Origin: Egibacter rhizosphaerae
Lineage (GTDB): Bacteria; Actinomycetota; Nitriliruptoria; Euzebyales; Egibacteraceae
Assembly: GCF_004322855.1 (NCBI RefSeq)
Contig: NZ_CP036402.1
Span: forward strand, 1,178,001 to 1,242,000
DNA length: 64,000 nucleotides
Direction: 5' to 3'
Shown here: piece by piece, positions 60,999 to 64,000 of the stretch
How positions within the stretch are numbered: position 1 is the stretch's first letter
How the letters are laid out: every line of letters begins with the position of its first letter
Notes under the pieces: model-generated
Database searches by the model: none
What the model was told of the DNA's origin: nothing
Seen by the model: only the letters and a program-made list of their open reading frames with translations
Made by a program: the position numbers and the translations under genes

Positions 60999-62299
60999 GC
61001 GGACGCACCCGCCTCGGCGAGCGCGTCGGCCAACGCGGCGGCACCACGCTCGGTCTCCTCCGCGGTCACGGACAACGGGGGTGTGATCCGCAGCACGTTG
61101 CCGTGGAGGCCGCCCTTGCCGATCAGCAGCCCGCGGCCCTTGGTCGCCTCGAGCACCTTCGACGTGAGCTCGGGCGCGGGCTCCCCGGGATCACCGGTCC
61201 CGGGTCGGACCAGCTCGACACCGAGCATGAGGCCCTTGCCACGGACGTCGCCCACGCACGCGAGGGGCTCCACCGCCTCGTGCAGGCGTTGCGCCAGGAG
61301 CTCGCCCTGTTTGCGGGCGTTGCCCGGCAGGTCGTCCCGGCGCAGCACCCGCAGGTTCGCTCGCGCGCCCGCGCAGGTGAGGGGGTTGCCGCCGAAGGTC
61401 GAGATCGAGTTCGCCGTCACCGAGTCCATCAGCTCGGCGCGCGCGACGACCCCGCCCATGGACAGACCGTTGCCGATGCCCTTCGCGAACGTGAGGACGT
61501 CGGGTGTGTAGCCATGGTGCTCGTAGCCCCAGAACCGGTCCCCCGTGCGCCCCCAGCCCGTCTGGACCTCGTCGGAGACGAGCAGGATGCCGTGCTCGCG
61601 GCAGACCTCGGCCAGCGCGCCGTAGAGCCCGTCCGGGGGATGAGTGAAGCCGCCCACGCCCTGGATCGGCTCGGCCACGAGGCAGGCGACGTCGCCGGCG
61701 GTCTGGGTCGCGAGGACGTCGCGCAGATCGTCCACGCACGCCGCGATGTAGGCGTCATCGTCGAGCTCGCGGAACGGGCTGCGGTAGCGGTACCCGCCGT
61801 GGACGTAGTGCACGTTCACGGGGGTGAGGCTCGATGCCGACCAGCCGCGGTTGCCGGTGATGCCCATCGTCGCGAACGAGCGCCCGTGATAGCTGTTGCG
61901 CATCGCGAGCACCTGGTTCGAGCGCCGGGCCGTGCACGCGAGCAGCAGTGCGAGTTCGTTCGCCTCGGTGCCCGACGTCGTTAAGAACACCTTCGCGTCG
62001 GGTATCCCGGAGAGCTCGGCGACCTCCTCCGCCAGGGCGATCTGGTCCTCGATGAGGTAGAGCGTCGAGCTGTGCATGATCTTGGCGGCCTGCTCCTGGA
62101 CCGCCGCCACGACCTCGGGTTGGGCGTGGGAGGTCATCGTCGTGAGGATCCCGCCGAAGAAGTCGAGGTAGGTGTTGCCCTCGGCATCCCAGACGGTCCG
62201 GCCCTCGCCGCGCTCGAGCGCGATCGGCTCCTCGTAGTAGAGGGCCATCCAGGACGGCAGCACCTCACGGTGACGGGCGAGCAGCTCCTCGTGAGACAC
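60995..62299 (-). CDS. Class III aminotransferase (beta-alanine/AGXT2-like)
   Basis: 434 residues from GTG 62299, with AAAGGAA six bases upstream; a GTG at 62329 that overlaps the ald stop is an alternative. Fold-type I, class III: FFGGILTTMTSHAQPEVVAAVQEQAAKI, TSGTEANELALLLA, EPIQGVGGFTHPPDGLYGALAEVCREHGILLVSDEVQTGWGRTG and the PLP lysine in LTFAKGIGNGLSMGGVV. It resembles AGXT2 and omega-amino-acid:pyruvate aminotransferases. In context it would convert beta-alanine (or 3-aminoisobutyrate from thymine) and pyruvate to malonate semialdehyde and alanine. Its stop shares CTAG with the pucR stop. Confidence 0.9.
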   Translation of the reverse strand: MSHEELLARHREVLPSWMALYYEEPIALERGEGRTVWDAEGNTYLDFFGGILTTMTSHAQPEVVAAVQEQAAKIMHSSTLYLIEDQIALAEEVAELSGIPDAKVFLTTSGTEANELALLLACTARRSNQVLAMRNSYHGRSFATMGITGNRGWSASSLTPVNVHYVHGGYRYRSPFRELDDDAYIAACVDDLRDVLATQTAGDVACLVAEPIQGVGGFTHPPDGLYGALAEVCREHGILLVSDEVQTGWGRTGDRFWGYEHHGYTPDVLTFAKGIGNGLSMGGVVARAELMDSVTANSISTFGGNPLTCAGARANLRVLRRDDLPGNARKQGELLAQRLHEAVEPLACVGDVRGKGLMLGVELVRPGTGDPGEPAPELTSKVLEATKGRGLLIGKGGLHGNVLRITPPLSVTAEETERGAAALADALAEAGASA

Positions 62300-62325
62300 G
62301 TTCGATTCCTTTCGGCCTCCGTCGA

Positions 62326-63393
62326 TCACTCGCGCCCGCGCGCCGCCTCGACCGCCTCGGCGACCGCGCCGTGCACCACCTCTCCGTCCCGCACGTTACA
62401 CGAGCCAGGCAGCCGCCCACCCGGGCCGGCCGAGGCGAGCTCCTCGACGGCCGGGGCCACGGCCGCGGCCAACGCGCGGCTCGCGGTGCGAGGGAACTGG
62501 CCGGGCACGTTGGTCACGCAGTAGTGGTGCACGCCCTCCTCCACGTACACCGGATCGGACAACACGGTGGGGCGAGCGGTCTCGATGCATCCGCCCTGGT
62601 CGATCGCGAGGTCGACGATCACCGACCCGGGGTGCATGGCGGCGACGTGCTCACGGCGCACCACCGTCGGGGCCCGGGCGCCCGGCACGAGCGCCGCCCC
62701 GACCACCACGTCGGCGTCGGCGACGGCCTCGCCCACCGAGTCGGGGGTGGGGGTGCGCGTCGACTCGACGAGCCCCATGAGGCTGTCCTCGCGCATCCGG
62801 TCGAGGTCGATGTCCATGCCCGTGACCGTCGCGTCCAGACCCCGCAGACCGCGCGCGGCAAGGCGTCCCGCCGTCCCGAGGCCGACGACGACCGCTCGGC
62901 CGGACGGCACCCCCGCCGCGCCCCCGAGCAGCGTGCCGCTCCCGGCCGCGAGCTCCCCCGCAGCGACCACGGCGGCCGCCCGCCCGGCGATCTCGCTCAT
63001 GGGGGCGAGCAGCGGCAGGCGCCCCTGCTGGTCCTCGACCGTCTCGAACGCGTGAGCCTCGACCCCGCGCTCGGCGAGCGCGGCGGCGAGTTCCGGCACG
63101 GCCGCGAGATGCAGGAAGCAGAACAGGCGCAGGCCCGAGCGCAGATGCGCCCACTCGGAGGGTTCGGGCTCCTTCACCTTGACGACGAGATCGGCGCCCC
63201 AGGCGTCCTCGCGCGCGACGGCCTTGACGCCCAGTCGCTCGTAGGCCGGGTCCGGGAACCCCGAGCCCTCGCCGGCCCCGCGCTCCATCACCACCTCGTG
63301 GCCGGCATCGACGAGCAGGCCCGCTCCCGGGGGGTCGAGGGCGACCCGCCGTTCGCCGTCCTTGATCTCCGCGACGATCCCGATGACGGCCAC
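62326..63393 (-). CDS. ald: Alanine dehydrogenase
   Basis: 355 residues from GTG 63393. AlaDH/PNT fold: IGIVAEIKDGERRVALDPPGAGLLVDAGHEVVMERGAGEGSGFPD, the catalytic Lys in DLVVKVKEP, FCFLHLAAVPELAAAL (His), LLAPMSEIAGRAAAVVAAGEL, the NAD loop VVVGLGTAGRLAARGL and the signature GSVIVDLAIDQGGCIETARPT. It oxidises alanine to pyruvate and ammonia with NAD. Paired with the aminotransferase it regenerates pyruvate, so beta-alanine nitrogen leaves as ammonia. Spacing to the aminotransferase start is 26 bases, or an overlap if the earlier GTG is used. Confidence 0.92.
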   Translation of the reverse strand: MAVIGIVAEIKDGERRVALDPPGAGLLVDAGHEVVMERGAGEGSGFPDPAYERLGVKAVAREDAWGADLVVKVKEPEPSEWAHLRSGLRLFCFLHLAAVPELAAALAERGVEAHAFETVEDQQGRLPLLAPMSEIAGRAAAVVAAGELAAGSGTLLGGAAGVPSGRAVVVGLGTAGRLAARGLRGLDATVTGMDIDLDRMREDSLMGLVESTRTPTPDSVGEAVADADVVVGAALVPGARAPTVVRREHVAAMHPGSVIVDLAIDQGGCIETARPTVLSDPVYVEEGVHHYCVTNVPGQFPRTASRALAAAVAPAVEELASAGPGGRLPGSCNVRDGEVVHGAVAEAVEAARGRE

Positions 63394-63545
63394 GATCCAC
63401 GACCTCCCTCGCGCCCCGCGGGCGACGGGGCTCGTCGGGTGCTCCGAGTGCAGGCGCTGCGCAGTCTCCGCCTCCGGCCCACGACGGGCAACACCCCGGG
63501 GGGCTCACCCGGGCACCCGATTCTGCGCGGGACGGCCGGGACTCG

Positions 63546-63569
63546 CCTACCTGACCACGGTCAGGTAGG
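63546..63569. promoter_or_regulatory. Perfect 24-bp palindromic operator before the acyl-CoA dehydrogenase
   Basis: Arms CCTACCTGACC and GGTCAGGTAGG, 11 bp each and perfect, with a two-base AC spacer, lie 45 bases before ATG 63614. A TAGGGT at 63566-63571 could be the -10 box inside the right arm. The form suggests a TetR-type repressor of fatty-acid degradation. Confidence 0.7.
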
Positions 63570-63613
63570 GTCGGATCCGACGTTGGCCGCCAGCGGCAAG
63601 GAGCGTCCGCGCC

Positions 63614-64000
63614 ATGGATCTGCGCCTCACCGACCAACAGCAAGCGTTCCGGGACGAGGTCCGCGAGTGGCTGGCCACCAACGTGCCGGCCGAAGCGCTG
63701 CCGCCCTCCTCCACCGCGGAGGGCCTCGAGGCCCACCGCGCCTGGGAACGCCGTCTCTACGAGGCCGGCTACGCCGCCATCCACTGGCCCACGGCCTACG
63801 GCGGACGCGACGCCGATCTGTTGACGCAGGCGATCTTCAGCGAGGAGTACGCCCGCGCCGGCGCACCCCACCGCATCAACGTCCTCGCGCTCGGCCTGGC
63901 CGGTCCGGTGCTCATCGACTACGGGACCGAGGACCAGAAGCGGCGCTGGCTGCCGGGCATCCTCTCGTGCGACGAGATCTGGTCGCAGGGCTTCAGCGAA
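63614..64000 (+). CDS. Acyl-CoA dehydrogenase, N-terminal part
   Basis: The gene runs off the right edge; 129 residues are visible from ATG 63614, with AAGGAG ten bases upstream. The N-terminal helical domain of acyl-CoA dehydrogenases is clear: MDLRLTDQQQAFRDEVREWLATNVP, YEAGYAAIHWPTAYGGRDADLLTQAIFSEEYARAGAP, NVLALGLAGPVLIDYGTEDQKRRWLPGILSCDEIWSQGFSE. The WPTAYGGRDAD form is typical of the FadE-like group acting on larger or steroid-type CoA esters in actinomycetes. The catalytic base is beyond the window. The gene is probably controlled by the palindrome upstream and is not part of the pyrimidine region. Confidence 0.88.
   Translation, partial: MDLRLTDQQQAFRDEVREWLATNVPAEALPPSSTAEGLEAHRAWERRLYEAGYAAIHWPTAYGGRDADLLTQAIFSEEYARAGAPHRINVLALGLAGPVLIDYGTEDQKRRWLPGILSCDEIWSQGFSE

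Overview
The window is high-GC DNA from an actinomycete-type bacterium. The signs are very high G/C at third codon positions, many GTG starts with AAGGAGG-like ribosome binding sites, a DUF222/HNH (13E12-type) endonuclease, a CWB2 cell-wall protein and a nitroreductase-like DsbA protein of the mycothiol type. The very acidic, Asp/Glu/Asn-rich secreted proteins together with CWB2 repeats suggest a halophilic or alkaliphilic member of the Nitriliruptoria (Egibacter, Nitriliruptor, Euzebya). That placement is inference; no rRNA or tRNA gene was recognised.

Positions 1-31 kb are mostly housekeeping and stress genes: methyltransferase (partial), enoyl-CoA hydratase family, hemolysin III/TrhA behind a doubled operator, thioredoxin, a large GGDEF-EAL protein, heme A synthase, a lytic transglycosylase, a CWB2 protein, an SGNH hydrolase, a reverse transsulfuration pair (cbs plus gamma-lyase), a homocysteine methyltransferase family gene, a MEDS/anti-sigma-type ATPase, a DUF222-HNH gene with a LexA-like box over its start, dus-maf-adaAlkA-ogt, NmrA-like, phosphoglucomutase, a complete IS1182-family element with a CTAG target duplication, and ribokinase.

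Positions 31-36.8 kb hold two methyltransferases (one truncated), a type 5 uracil-DNA glycosylase, a fused acetyl-CoA-type carboxyltransferase, a CaiB/BaiF CoA transferase and ComB.

Positions 36.8-63.4 kb form one large nitrogen-heterocycle catabolic region, almost all on the minus strand: hyuB-hyuA, amidase, NCS2 permease, coxG-coxL-coxS-coxM (form II molybdenum hydroxylase), DUF1116-FdrA-DUF2877 with carbamate kinase, a second NCS2 permease, dihydropyrimidinase (one-base frameshift), a beta-ureidopropionase-like amidase, a barbiturase/cyanuric-acid-hydrolase family enzyme, a PucR regulator, a class III aminotransferase and alanine dehydrogenase. The reductive pyrimidine route (minus its first enzyme) is recognisable. 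I also infer a possibly undescribed energy-conserving oxidative route: pyrimidine to barbiturate (Mo hydroxylase), to ureidomalonate (barbiturase), then phosphorolysis by the FdrA/DUF1116/DUF2877 complex to malonamate plus carbamoyl phosphate, ATP by carbamate kinase, and malonate by the amidase. The E. coli homologues act on oxalurate, which is ureidomalonate without one CH2.

The window ends in an acyl-CoA dehydrogenase preceded by a strong palindromic operator. Short tandem duplications, several of them in frame inside conserved enzymes, recur through the window.
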